Assembly (NCBI RefSeq): GCF_007754155.1
Contig: NZ_CP037423.1
Location: forward strand, 4,526,001 to 4,590,000
From: Stieleria neptunia
GTDB taxonomy: Bacteria > Planctomycetota > Planctomycetia > Pirellulales > Pirellulaceae
Direction: 5' to 3'
DNA length: 64,000 bases
A program made the position numbers and the translations under genes. The notes beneath the pieces were generated by a model, which saw nothing but the letters and a program-made list of their open reading frames with translations, made no database searches and was not told where the DNA came from. Numbering within the stretch: the stretch's first letter is position 1; each line of letters opens with the position of its first letter. Shown here in pieces: positions 1-9,356 of this stretch.

Positions 1-1133
1 ACACCGGGCCAGCGGACGATGAACGGAATGCGATGTCCGCCTTCCCACGCATCCGCCTTGTAGCCCCGCAGCGGACCGCTGGGGAAATGGCCCTGCCGTT
101 CCAACGATTCGACGCCGATGTACGGGGCGCAGCCGTTGTCGCTGGTAAAGACCACGAGGGTCTCGTTCGCTTTGCCGCTGTGCTCGATCGCGTCGAGCAC
201 TTGACCGACCACGGCATCGGTTTCCATCACGAAATCGGCATACAGTCCCAGGCCACTTTTGCCTTTCCAAGCGTCGTTGACCGACAACGGCGTGTGGGGT
301 GAAGTCAGCGGCATGTAGACCAGGAACGGATCGGGCGACTTGGCTGCGGCGGCAATGTACTGGGCGGCTCGTTCCGCCAGCGCGGGCAAGATCGGCTCGA
401 GCGTCCAACCGGCCAACGCGGGACCTTGATTGCTGGCCTGGTTCTTACGCAGCAACTCCACCGGCAGAAACTCGGTCGGAATCCCGACCGTTCGATCGTT
501 TTCGATGAAGCAGTACGGCGGCCAGTTGGGGACGTCGGTGCCGAAGTAGACGTCGAAGCCACGCGTGCTGGGACCGCCACCGATCGGTTGTTCGAACACC
601 TCGCGCCAGACCGCTCGATGCGCGTCGCTCGCGACGGCTTCGCCTTTGGGGCGTGCTTTGAATAACTTTGCCCCGGCGTCGGGAATCGGCCAATCCCATC
701 CCAAGTGCCATTTTCCGATGCAAGCGGTTTGATAACCGTGCTGCTTGGCCAGCGATCCGATGGTCATGCGGTCCGCCGCGATCAGTGGTCCGCCCCAGAG
801 TCCGACGATGCCGGCTTGCAAGCGAGAACGCCAGTGATAACGCCCAGTCAGAATCGTGTATCGCGAGGGGGAACAGACGCCGGACGACGAGTGCGCGTCG
901 GTGAATTTCATGCCCTGGTTGGCCAGCCGATCGATGTTTGGCGTCGGAATCTTGCCACGCTCGGGGTTGTAGCACTGCACATCGCCATAACCGAGGTCGT
1001 CGGCGTAGATCACGACGATGTTCGGCTGGGGCGCTGATTCAGCCTTCACCGACGCCGGACAATGGCAGAACGCAACAGCTGCCGCGAGCGTCCAACAAGC
1101 GAGTGACATCCTTTTGGCAAACGACTCAATCAT
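1..1133 (-). CDS. Sulfatase (arylsulfatase family), 3' part missing at window edge
   Basis: Exported sulfatase that would hydrolyse sulfate esters, probably of polysaccharides, outside the cytoplasm. The reading frame starts at ATG 1131-1133 on the minus strand and runs off the left edge, so 377 residues are visible. Residues 1-31 form a signal peptide (hydrophobic run, then VKA/ES). The fold begins with PNIVVIYADDLGYGD, with metal-binding Asp45 and Asp46. The signature CSPSR lies at Cys87, the cysteine converted to formylglycine in type I sulfatases. GKWHLGW and TSDNG motifs follow in the expected order. The family is usually about 450-550 residues, so roughly 100 or more are missing. Divergent from the IS110 element. 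Substrate cannot be told from sequence. Confidence 0.93.
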   Translation of the reverse strand, partial: MIESFAKRMSLACWTLAAAVAFCHCPASVKAESAPQPNIVVIYADDLGYGDVQCYNPERGKIPTPNIDRLANQGMKFTDAHSSSGVCSPSRYTILTGRYHWRSRLQAGIVGLWGGPLIAADRMTIGSLAKQHGYQTACIGKWHLGWDWPIPDAGAKLFKARPKGEAVASDAHRAVWREVFEQPIGGGPSTRGFDVYFGTDVPNWPPYCFIENDRTVGIPTEFLPVELLRKNQASNQGPALAGWTLEPILPALAERAAQYIAAAAKSPDPFLVYMPLTSPHTPLSVNDAWKGKSGLGLYADFVMETDAVVGQVLDAIEHSGKANETLVVFTSDNGCAPYIGVESLERQGHFPSGPLRGYKADAWEGGHRIPFIVRWPG

Positions 1134-1430
1134 GACGAATCTCTTTTCGGTAAGGTCACTGGGGGCGATAGGGTCACTCCGGCGACAGACACCATCAACG
1201 TCCAAGTGCCGCGTTCACCACGATACAACGATAACGCGTCGAGCGTCCACTTTATCCCGGAGGTCGTCAATTCTTTTACTGCAGGATTTGGCAACCGATT
1301 TAGATTCTCTCCCTCTGGGAGAGACGGCGTTTGCGCAGCAAGCAAACGCCAGAGAGGGCCGGCGCCCAGAAAGGCTTAGCGACTTCCGCGACAATCGATG
1401 TGGGCTGCGAAACCGATCACCAGCCCCCTA
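1134..1430. other. Gene-free stretch with hairpins and a repeat fragment
   Basis: No coding capacity is supported between the sulfatase start and the insertion sequence. It contains a 24-bp segment (1240-1263, beginning CGAGCGTCCACTTTATCCCG) that recurs identically at 3331-3354. It also has a short hairpin CTCTCCC/GGGAGAG followed by a perfect 9-bp inverted repeat GGCGTTTGC/GCAAACGCC (1326-1334 and 1342-1350). These look like decayed dispersed repeats rather than regulatory sites of the sulfatase. Confidence 0.55.
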
Positions 1431-2682
<1,252 letters not shown>

Positions 2683-3618
2683 ATACGTGCTCGATGCGTC
2701 ATTGACACACCGGCGACTGAGTTATCCCTGGCACGGTTGCATCTCTGCAGAGCCCTGTTGCGTTTCACCCAGCGGCTCAAGTTTACTGCTGCGCAACAAT
2801 CGCGTCACCCAAATTTCCAAAAATCATTGAACACCGGCGCAATGCCTAAGAAAATCTCGGGGGTTCGGGGGCTGGCCCCTGACCACACTGGATCTCGGAA
2901 TCGAAAAATCCAAGATTTTCGATCTGACCTCTTGCCACAATTTAAGACCGTCGCTCATCCCCAGCCCTTCTCCCCCACAAATCGACAAGCAAGCTTGTTA
3001 CGATTTGTGGGGGAGAAGGGAGCCATGAATCTTGCAGTCATAAAATTGACGTCCCGAGGGATTTCAGCGAGTAGCCGGAGGTCAGCGCAGCGCCACCTCC
3101 GGGCCACGCCCTTGTTTCTTGCGGTTTTAGCGGCAGGGCGCGAGCCCTCCGGTTTTTCATCTTTGCCACAACACCGGAGGGCTCGCGCCCTGCCGCTAAA
3201 AAATGCTTCACAGCGTTGCCGGACGGGGGCGCAGCGAATCCCAGCACCCCGCCCAGCGACGTCTCCTGCTGACTGGCGCCCCGGAAACCGACCGACTCCG
3301 ACGAAAAAGAGTCCTGACGCCTTCTACGCTCGAGCGTCCACTTTATCCCGGAGGGATTTCAGCGAGTAGCCGGAGGTCAGCGCAGCGCCACCTCCGGGCC
3401 ACGCCCACAATCCTCCCCTCGACCCCGGACGGGGTCGCAGCGAATCCCAGCATCCCGTCCAGCGACGTCTCCCGCCGATTGGAAACCTCGGATAACGACG
3501 AAAAAGAGTCCTGACCCCTTTTCACGCGACGAATCGATGACTGGCGATCACGAGGGTCGCCGCGAGTGATCGTCCACTTCAATAACCACGACTCGCCGAC
3601 TCCGCGCGCACCGCATTG
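2683..3618. repeat. Repeat field with hairpins and duplicated modules, no gene
   Basis: Nearly 1 kb without a credible gene. It holds: (a) a 19-bp perfect hairpin, arms 2966-2984 and 3001-3019, extended by an inner ACAAGC/GCTTGT stem; (b) an exact 56-bp direct repeat at 3056-3111 and 3351-3406; (c) an inverted pair of a 27-bp unit beginning TTAGCGGCAGGGCGCGAG (3127-3153 and 3173-3199), found also elsewhere in the window; (d) two versions of an approximately 90-98-bp module starting GGACGGGG and ending in GTCCTGAC (3221-3318 and 3427-3515); (e) the second copy of the 24-bp segment of 1240-1263. The modules b and d occur together twice, so a composite block was duplicated. Confidence 0.8.
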
Positions 3619-4461
3619 TTACTTTGTTCCGGAATCAAAAGGGAGAACATTGATCTTCTGCCCGCAATGATGCACACCATCTAGAAAAACTGTTTGGTCT
3701 TTGGCCGAGAAGTGAATGTGGCAATTCGGGCATTTCACAAACCCTGCTGCGTTTGCTTTCACGGTGGCAACGGGGATTTCATCAAACTTCTTTTCGACCC
3801 AGATGGATTCTAACTTCGAACAGTTTTTGCACCCAAACGTCTTGGTCTCGCTCGCAGGAACACCAGAGTAGGGGAAGCGATCACGAGAGGCAGCAAACCA
3901 TTCCTCTGGATCAGCGTCACGAATGACCTCAAACAACGGATGACGGTTATCGCGCCACGTTCGAATAGACGACTGATGGAGTTCGCAAGTTTTCGGATAG
4001 GGGGATAGCCGAATGCCAAGATCCTCCGAAACGAAAGGGAAATGCAGCCACGGATACAGCCGCTTTCCGTAGCCCGTCGCATCCCATTGCGCCTCAAGGT
4101 ATTTCAGCGGATTCCTTGCTACCATTGACCAAGATACTTTCGGGAATGCCAGTACATCTCCATGCTCGGAATCAATTGACGCGAATAGTTCGAGAGATGG
4201 AATCCAGCAAAACATTCCCTCGGGGGAGTACTTGTCTGACGATGCGATCAGATCAAACACATCGACTTGGTACGTTCCATCCAGCGACTCGTAAGGATCG
4301 TCGGGAATCGATTGACATCCGGGGTACACGCGAATGATGGAGCGTGACAGATCACCAAAAGCCTTCAGTGTGATCTCCCCCACAATCGATGACTGTGTGT
4401 CGTAAGCCAATTGCCTTTTAGACTCCAGGAAATGTCTTAGATCATCGGGAATCATTGTCAT
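3619..4461 (-). CDS. Hypothetical protein with C-terminal zinc ribbon
   Basis: 280 residues, function not recognised. The first two thirds are a soluble alpha/beta-looking region with no motif I can name. The C-terminal quarter carries two Cys pairs, CKNC (about 210) and CPNC with a following CHIH (about 240), spaced like a zinc ribbon, and a further HHC near residue 266. Base composition is clearly lower in GC than neighbours and the codon choice is mixed, which together with the adjacent insertion sequence and repeat field suggests transfer. Two starts are possible (MTMIP at 4461 or the internal Met at 4455). Transcribed alone, divergent from the DUF1501 gene. Confidence 0.75.
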   Translation of the reverse strand: MTMIPDDLRHFLESKRQLAYDTQSSIVGEITLKAFGDLSRSIIRVYPGCQSIPDDPYESLDGTYQVDVFDLIASSDKYSPEGMFCWIPSLELFASIDSEHGDVLAFPKVSWSMVARNPLKYLEAQWDATGYGKRLYPWLHFPFVSEDLGIRLSPYPKTCELHQSSIRTWRDNRHPLFEVIRDADPEEWFAASRDRFPYSGVPASETKTFGCKNCSKLESIWVEKKFDEIPVATVKANAAGFVKCPNCHIHFSAKDQTVFLDGVHHCGQKINVLPFDSGTK

Positions 4462-4868
4462 TGTTGAGTCGTCGATTCTTCACGCCGCGAAAAAATATAT
4501 ACACAGAAAAAGCCATCATGCACGGCGCGACACCAAATGCCAGGAATTGCGCCGTGCGTGTGAAGCCAGCACAAAGTACGGTGTCGTGACCCGACGTTTT
4601 AATGTCGATTGCGTCGAGGGCTCGTAGGGATTCACGAATGCATTTGCGTCAGCTAGCGAGAAGTTGTCGCCGAATTATCCAGTTTCCTGCCTGAATTGCA
4701 ATCAATTGGGACTGACTGCCCTGTCCCAAGCAAGACGTTGTTTGCAGCGGGTGATGCAGCTGCCTGCGCCAAGTGGGGGTCACAGACCGATGGCGAGACC
4801 TCATGGCCGTGGGTTCATGATACGATATGGGAGCCAGAACCTGTGCCACCGTTGGGGGAACACCCGTT
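4462..4868. other. Divergent intergenic region with a 9-bp inverted repeat
   Basis: About 400 bases between the minus-strand zinc-ribbon gene and the plus-strand DUF1501 gene. GCACGGCGC (4520-4528) and GCGCCGTGC (4549-4557) form a perfect inverted repeat. An A/T-rich stretch with TATATA (about 4496-4503) lies just upstream of the minus-strand gene and could serve as its -10 region. Possible small open frames over the right half are not convincing. Confidence 0.4.
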
Positions 4869-6278
4869 ATGTTTCGATTCACGTCCGGCCAAGCGTTTGC
4901 CAACTGCAGCGGTTTTCGACGACGAAGTTTTCTTTGCGCCGGTGCCAGTGGGATCGCGGGGCTGACCCTACCCGAAGTACTCGCCGCCGAAGCGCAGTCG
5001 TCAGGCGGACCATCGCGGAAATCGGTCATCATCATTCACTTGGATGGTGGGCCGCCGCAGATGGATCTGATCGATCCCAAACCGGACGCCCCGTCGGAGT
5101 TGCGTAGCCCGTTCGCGCCGATCGGGACGAAGGTTCCCGGAGTCGGTCTGACGGAGTTGATGCCACGCTGCGCGGGGATCGCGGACCAGTTGGTTTTTCT
5201 GCGGTCGTTGGTCGGAGCGGATGGCAAACACCACGCGTTTCAATGCCAGAGCGGTTACAAGGAAACGGTGTTGCAATCGATCGGCGGCCGGCCGGCACTC
5301 GGCTGTGTGGTCAATCACCTGCTCGGTTCGCCCGAAGACCAGGTGCCCAATTTCGTTGACCTGATGCAGGGCCGGCCACTGGTTCGCAACAGCGCGCGGC
5401 CCGGATTCTTGGGCCCAAGTGTCAAACCGTTCCGTCCGGACATTTCGGATCGATTCCAACGCGAGCTGGAAGAGGGCATGAAGGGCGAATTGGCTCGGTT
5501 GGGCGACGGCCACAAAACAGAACTCAAGTTGATCAAGGAGTTGCCGGTCGATCGAATCGATGATCGTCTCGCACTCCTGAAGCGTCTGGATCAGTTCAAT
5601 CGTGCGCTCGACGATTCGGGTGAAATGGAAGCGATGGATCATTTCACCAGGCAGGCGTACACGATCCTGACGTCGGGGGCATTCGCCGGGGCGATGGATT
5701 TGGACCAGGAAGATCCTCGCGTGATCGCACACTACACGCCGAAATTGCCCGCCGGCGGAACACAGTCCTACACCAGCGAAGGCCCCGAGGCGGCATTGAA
5801 GTTTCTGCTGGCGCGTCGTTTGGTCGAAGCCGGCGTGCGTGTGGTCAGCATTTCGCTCAGCGATTTCGACACCCACTCGAACAACAACGATCGGATGAAA
5901 CAACTCGGTCCACTGTTCGACTTCGGGTTTCACGCCTTGGTCACGGATCTGCAGTCGCGCGGCATGCTGGACGACGTCACCGTGCTGGCTTGGGGCGAGT
6001 TCGGTCGCACGCCGAAGGTCAATGCCAAGGGCGGACGCGATCACTGGCCGCGACTGTCGATGGGGATGATGGCTGGAGGCGGCATGCCCGGCGGCGTCGT
6101 TCTGGGACAAACCGATAAGGTCGCCGGGGAAGCGACCGATCGACCGGTCGACTACACCGACGTCGTCGCAACGCTGTATCACCAGTTGGGCATCGATCCC
6201 GGACGCATGATCCACGATCGATCCGGTCGTCCCCACGTCTTGATGGATCACGGCGAAGTGATCGGCGAGTTGATGTAG
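4869..6278 (+). CDS. DUF1501 domain-containing exported protein
   Basis: 469 residues. The N-terminus shows a twin-arginine type signal (FRRRSFLCAGASG near residues 15-28) followed by a hydrophobic stretch and LAAEA, so it is exported folded. The body has the DUF1501 pattern: IIIHLDGGPPQMD, FVFLRSLVG-like segment, LLARRLVEAGVRVVSI, WGEFGRTP and DHWP. The fold is related to sulfatase/alkaline phosphatase superfamily proteins. In planctomycetes DUF1501 proteins are usually paired with a cytochrome-containing DUF1553/PSCyt protein. That partner is absent here, so this copy is an orphan. ATG 4869 is preferred to 4827 because it places the RR motif near the N-terminus. Function is not known. Confidence 0.88.
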   Translation: MFRFTSGQAFANCSGFRRRSFLCAGASGIAGLTLPEVLAAEAQSSGGPSRKSVIIIHLDGGPPQMDLIDPKPDAPSELRSPFAPIGTKVPGVGLTELMPRCAGIADQLVFLRSLVGADGKHHAFQCQSGYKETVLQSIGGRPALGCVVNHLLGSPEDQVPNFVDLMQGRPLVRNSARPGFLGPSVKPFRPDISDRFQRELEEGMKGELARLGDGHKTELKLIKELPVDRIDDRLALLKRLDQFNRALDDSGEMEAMDHFTRQAYTILTSGAFAGAMDLDQEDPRVIAHYTPKLPAGGTQSYTSEGPEAALKFLLARRLVEAGVRVVSISLSDFDTHSNNNDRMKQLGPLFDFGFHALVTDLQSRGMLDDVTVLAWGEFGRTPKVNAKGGRDHWPRLSMGMMAGGGMPGGVVLGQTDKVAGEATDRPVDYTDVVATLYHQLGIDPGRMIHDRSGRPHVLMDHGEVIGELM

Positions 6279-6292
6279 ATTTGAGTGCGATA

Positions 6293-6331
6293 GGCTTGCA
6301 GGCTCGTCGACGCTTGACGAGCCTGGAAGCC
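6293..6331 (+). terminator. Hairpin downstream of the DUF1501 gene
   Basis: GGCTTGCAGGCTCGTC (6293-6308) pairs with GACGAGCCTGGAAGCC (6316-6331), 15 of 16 pairs, loop of 7. It starts 15 bases after the DUF1501 stop. A strong intrinsic-type stem without a clear T-run. The outer part (ATAGGCTTGCAGG) resembles a family of short repeats also seen at 9095-9110. Confidence 0.5.
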
Positions 6332-6395
6332 CATCCCACTGCTACGATACAACTTCTGTCTTTCTGACTGTATTATCGCCCCAGGTTTTTGCAAG

Positions 6396-9071
6396 ATGCG
6401 TTTTGTCTTTGTTCTGCTGATTGGCTTGTTCGTTTCCATTCCCAGTGCCAAGACAGCGGACGAGATGGATGCCGACTTGTTGATCGTCGGCGGTACCGAA
6501 TCGGGTTGGGCGGCGGCGATCCAGGCCGCACGACTGGGGGTCGAAAAGATCGTCATCGTGCACGACGGACGCTGGCTGGGCGGTCAGTTCACCGAACAAG
6601 CACTCGCCTGTGTCGATGAAAACAAGGGCGTCGGCAAAGTCGGCTGGGGCGTGGACTGGCATCCGATGAAACGTTCCTTCCACCGCTTCGGCCTGTTCAA
6701 AGAGCTGATGGATCGGATCGAGGCGTTCAATACGGCAAAGTATGGCTCGCCGATGCCGGGGCTGCCCCATCACGGGCCGTCGACGTTTCGCCCTGCGGAA
6801 GCGGAAGCCATCTTTCGTGAGATGTTGCGTCCTTGTTTGCAGACCGGCCAAGTCGTGCTGGTGACCGATCGCTATCCGGTCAAAGCCGACGTCGATCGGT
6901 CTGAGAAAATCCCCGCCTTGACGGGATTGTGGTTTGCGCCCCTGGATGGTTCCGACCCGGATTTGCACGTCCGTGCGGAACTCACCATCGATGCTTCGGA
7001 TTGGGGCGATGCAATTCAGGCGTCGGGAGCCGCTTTTGAATACGGCCCGGATCCGCCCTCACGTTACGGCGAACCGAGCGCTCCGGAGAACGCGCCGACC
7101 AATGAAATGAACCCGATCACGTGGGCGATGATCGTTGCGGAATCCGATCAGGAAACCCCGATCGCCAAGCCATCCCGATTTGACGATCGAAACTATCCCC
7201 GCGCCACGCATTTCAGCTTGAACGAGTTTCGTGACTTGGATTGGGATGTCAAAAAGGTGCGGCTGGGCGCGATCCGGCACTGGCCCGATGCCGACGAGAC
7301 ATCGAAACGGCAGTTGAGCGTCTACTCGGTTCGACGAATCGTCGAAGGCCGAACCAGTCGCGACGGCAAGACTGCGATTCTGCTGAACTACATGAACGGC
7401 CAAGATTATCCACTGGAACGATTGCCGGCCCACGTCGCCGACGCACTCGAAGCCACCGAGCCCGGCGCGTCACAGAAAAACATCGTGGTCCTGTCACGAC
7501 CACAGCGTGAGATCATCTTTCGCGATGCCAAACAACACTCGCTCGGGGTGTTGTATCACCTGCAAAATTTTGTTCATGATCGCGCGCCCGACCAAACCAA
7601 TTCATTTCGTCGGTTCCATCTGAGCGACGAATTTGGAACACCGGACCGGTTGCCGCCCAAGCCTTACATCCGCGAATCACTGCGTTTGAAAGCGATGTAC
7701 ATGATGCGTGAGCAAGACGGTCGCAATCGTGACGGCGATACGAAAACCAAGGCGACGCCGCGGTTTGCCGCGGTGATGTATCCCGATGGTTTGTTCGCCT
7801 GGCAGTTTCACTACGATTTTCACCGCACCGGGCGGACGTATTTGATCAGCGAAAACGCCTCCGGCGAAGGGAATCAGGGGCCTTGGATTGATTTTCACAA
7901 ACCGCTGCGCCACACCAATTTCTTGAGCGATCGGAGTGTGTTCCCGCTGCGCAGTCTGGTTCCCGAACGATTCAACGGACTGCTCGGGGCGCAAGGGAAT
8001 CTCGGCTTCAGCAGCATCGTCAGCGCCGCGATCCGATTGCATGATCAACGGATTCACGTCGGTCAGGCGGCCGGGGCGACGGCGGCGGTCGCACTCGATG
8101 CTGCGGTTTCGCCACGACAGATCCCGTACGATCGAGCGCTACTGGAATCCGTTCGACACGCGCTGTGCGGTCAAGTCGACGCCGCGACTCCGATTCTGCT
8201 GTGGCCGTTTCGCGACTTGGATTCGGGGCATCCGGCGTTTGTCGCGATCAACCGTTTGGCGGCACTCCGGCTTCTACCCCTGGGCATTCGCGACGTCGAC
8301 TTTCGGCCCGATGATCCGGCGAGTTCAGACTGGATTGCCGAGGTCGTGGCCAAGGTCGAAGGGGCGTCGCTGCCGCCGGAGTGGACATCGGGGACACGCG
8401 GTGAGTTTTGTCAGCTTTGGTGGACGGTGATTCAACAGCAGGGATCGGACGGGTGGGCATTCCAACGTCTGAGCTTGGAGGACGCCGACGGCGATGGGAT
8501 TGTCGATCGGGACGATGCGCTGCTGTTCACTCCGAACGAACCGATCCGGTTTGAAATCGAGCGTCGCGTGCTGTCTGCCGATCGAGATGGTGTGCCGGAA
8601 ATCCCCAGCGTGCCGTGCCAGTCGTTTGATTTTTGCGGTCCTGGTGTCGCCGTGGACGACGGCTTCGTTGCCGACCATGGGCAGCGTTATGACCACGAAC
8701 GCGGATATGGATGGACGGATGACCTTCGCCAACACCATCGCAAACGAAACCGAATCGATGGACCGGGCGACTCGTTTGTGTTCACTCGCGAAACGGCCAC
8801 GTGGGAGTGCCGTGTTGCCAACGGACGCTACCGCATCAGCGTCTGTATCGGTGATTCGGGGCACGATCAGTCCTTGCAATCGGTGTCCGTCGAAGGCCAT
8901 CGATGGATTGATCGGGTCAGCACGCCCGAGGGCGAGTTCATTGAAGTCACAGGCGAGGTTTCGATCCAGGATGGACGGCTGACGGTTGACATCGGTTCCG
9001 GCGCCAAGGGGTCCAATACCTGCCTGAATTGGTTGCAAGTCGAAGGGCCGCTTTCGCAACGAGCGAAATAA
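6396..9071 (+). CDS. Exported FAD-dependent oxidoreductase
   Basis: 891 residues with an N-terminal signal peptide (residues 1-21). The FAD_oxidored (PF12831-like) domain begins with the dinucleotide-binding segment DADLLIVGGTESGWAA and continues with WLGGQFTEQ, as in proteins annotated as FAD-dependent oxidoreductase or xanthan-lyase-like in planctomycetes. The middle contains GLLGAQGNLGFSSIVSAAIRLHDQ and GQAAGATAAVAL, the conserved C-terminal FAD contact. From about residue 690 an EDADGDGIVDRDD segment suggests a calcium loop. The last 130 residues are a beta-rich carbohydrate-binding-like domain ending FIEVTGEVSIQDG. Probably secreted and active on a polymeric or sugar substrate, which is inference. 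Confidence 0.85.
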   Translation: MRFVFVLLIGLFVSIPSAKTADEMDADLLIVGGTESGWAAAIQAARLGVEKIVIVHDGRWLGGQFTEQALACVDENKGVGKVGWGVDWHPMKRSFHRFGLFKELMDRIEAFNTAKYGSPMPGLPHHGPSTFRPAEAEAIFREMLRPCLQTGQVVLVTDRYPVKADVDRSEKIPALTGLWFAPLDGSDPDLHVRAELTIDASDWGDAIQASGAAFEYGPDPPSRYGEPSAPENAPTNEMNPITWAMIVAESDQETPIAKPSRFDDRNYPRATHFSLNEFRDLDWDVKKVRLGAIRHWPDADETSKRQLSVYSVRRIVEGRTSRDGKTAILLNYMNGQDYPLERLPAHVADALEATEPGASQKNIVVLSRPQREIIFRDAKQHSLGVLYHLQNFVHDRAPDQTNSFRRFHLSDEFGTPDRLPPKPYIRESLRLKAMYMMREQDGRNRDGDTKTKATPRFAAVMYPDGLFAWQFHYDFHRTGRTYLISENASGEGNQGPWIDFHKPLRHTNFLSDRSVFPLRSLVPERFNGLLGAQGNLGFSSIVSAAIRLHDQRIHVGQAAGATAAVALDAAVSPRQIPYDRALLESVRHALCGQVDAATPILLWPFRDLDSGHPAFVAINRLAALRLLPLGIRDVDFRPDDPASSDWIAEVVAKVEGASLPPEWTSGTRGEFCQLWWTVIQQQGSDGWAFQRLSLEDADGDGIVDRDDALLFTPNEPIRFEIERRVLSADRDGVPEIPSVPCQSFDFCGPGVAVDDGFVADHGQRYDHERGYGWTDDLRQHHRKRNRIDGPGDSFVFTRETATWECRVANGRYRISVCIGDSGHDQSLQSVSVEGHRWIDRVSTPEGEFIEVTGEVSIQDGRLTVDIGSGAKGSNTCLNWLQVEGPLSQRAK

Positions 9072-9141
9072 AAATGTCGGATCTTGAAGTGGGATAGGCT
9101 TCCAGCCTGTCTGGTACGCATCGACGATCCCCGCAAGCGGG

Positions 9142-9254
9142 CTGTCGTCTTTGTGAGCCGCGTGACGCGTAAGCGGCCGGGCACGGCGACGCCTGCCCGA
9201 GGTCTGGCGGCCAGCGGCTCACCATTGACTCAGCAGATCCCGACAAATCGACAG
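9142..9254 (+). repeat. MITE-like 113-bp palindromic element, copy 1
   Basis: Begins CTGTCG and ends CGACAG, with near-terminal GTGAGCCGC/GCGGCTCAC inverted blocks and an internal CTCAGCAGATCCCG on the right. The same arrangement is seen at 10948-11059 and, inverted, at 32412-32527 and 35023-35135. No coding capacity. Probably a non-autonomous mobile or REP-like element. Confidence 0.8.
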
Positions 9255-9356
9255 CCGGCAAGTGGGATTCACCTGGCGCTCGAGTGACACAAACCAGTTA
9301 CAATTGACGCTCAACGATTCAATTTGATTCTCCCCTCCCGCAAGACATCCCCTGTC

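Noticed and set aside
1130..1345. 71-codon minus-strand frame upstream of the first sulfatase
   Set aside because: Overlaps hairpin and repeat DNA, and the sulfatase start at 1133 lies inside it; no conserved features.
2701..2745. TTGACA-like and TGGCAC-like strings after the insertion sequence
   Set aside because: The TTGACA has a 15-bp spacer and a poor -10, and the TGGCAC has the wrong GG-GC spacing (7 bases).
2737..3369. Open frame of 210 codons through the repeat field
   Set aside because: It passes through hairpins and duplicated modules, is rich in Arg/Pro/Ser, and has no recognisable domain. It is a by-product of the GC-rich repeats.
4649..5107. Short open frames before the DUF1501 gene
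   Set aside because: They overlap the DUF1501 start in other frames and give no recognisable protein.
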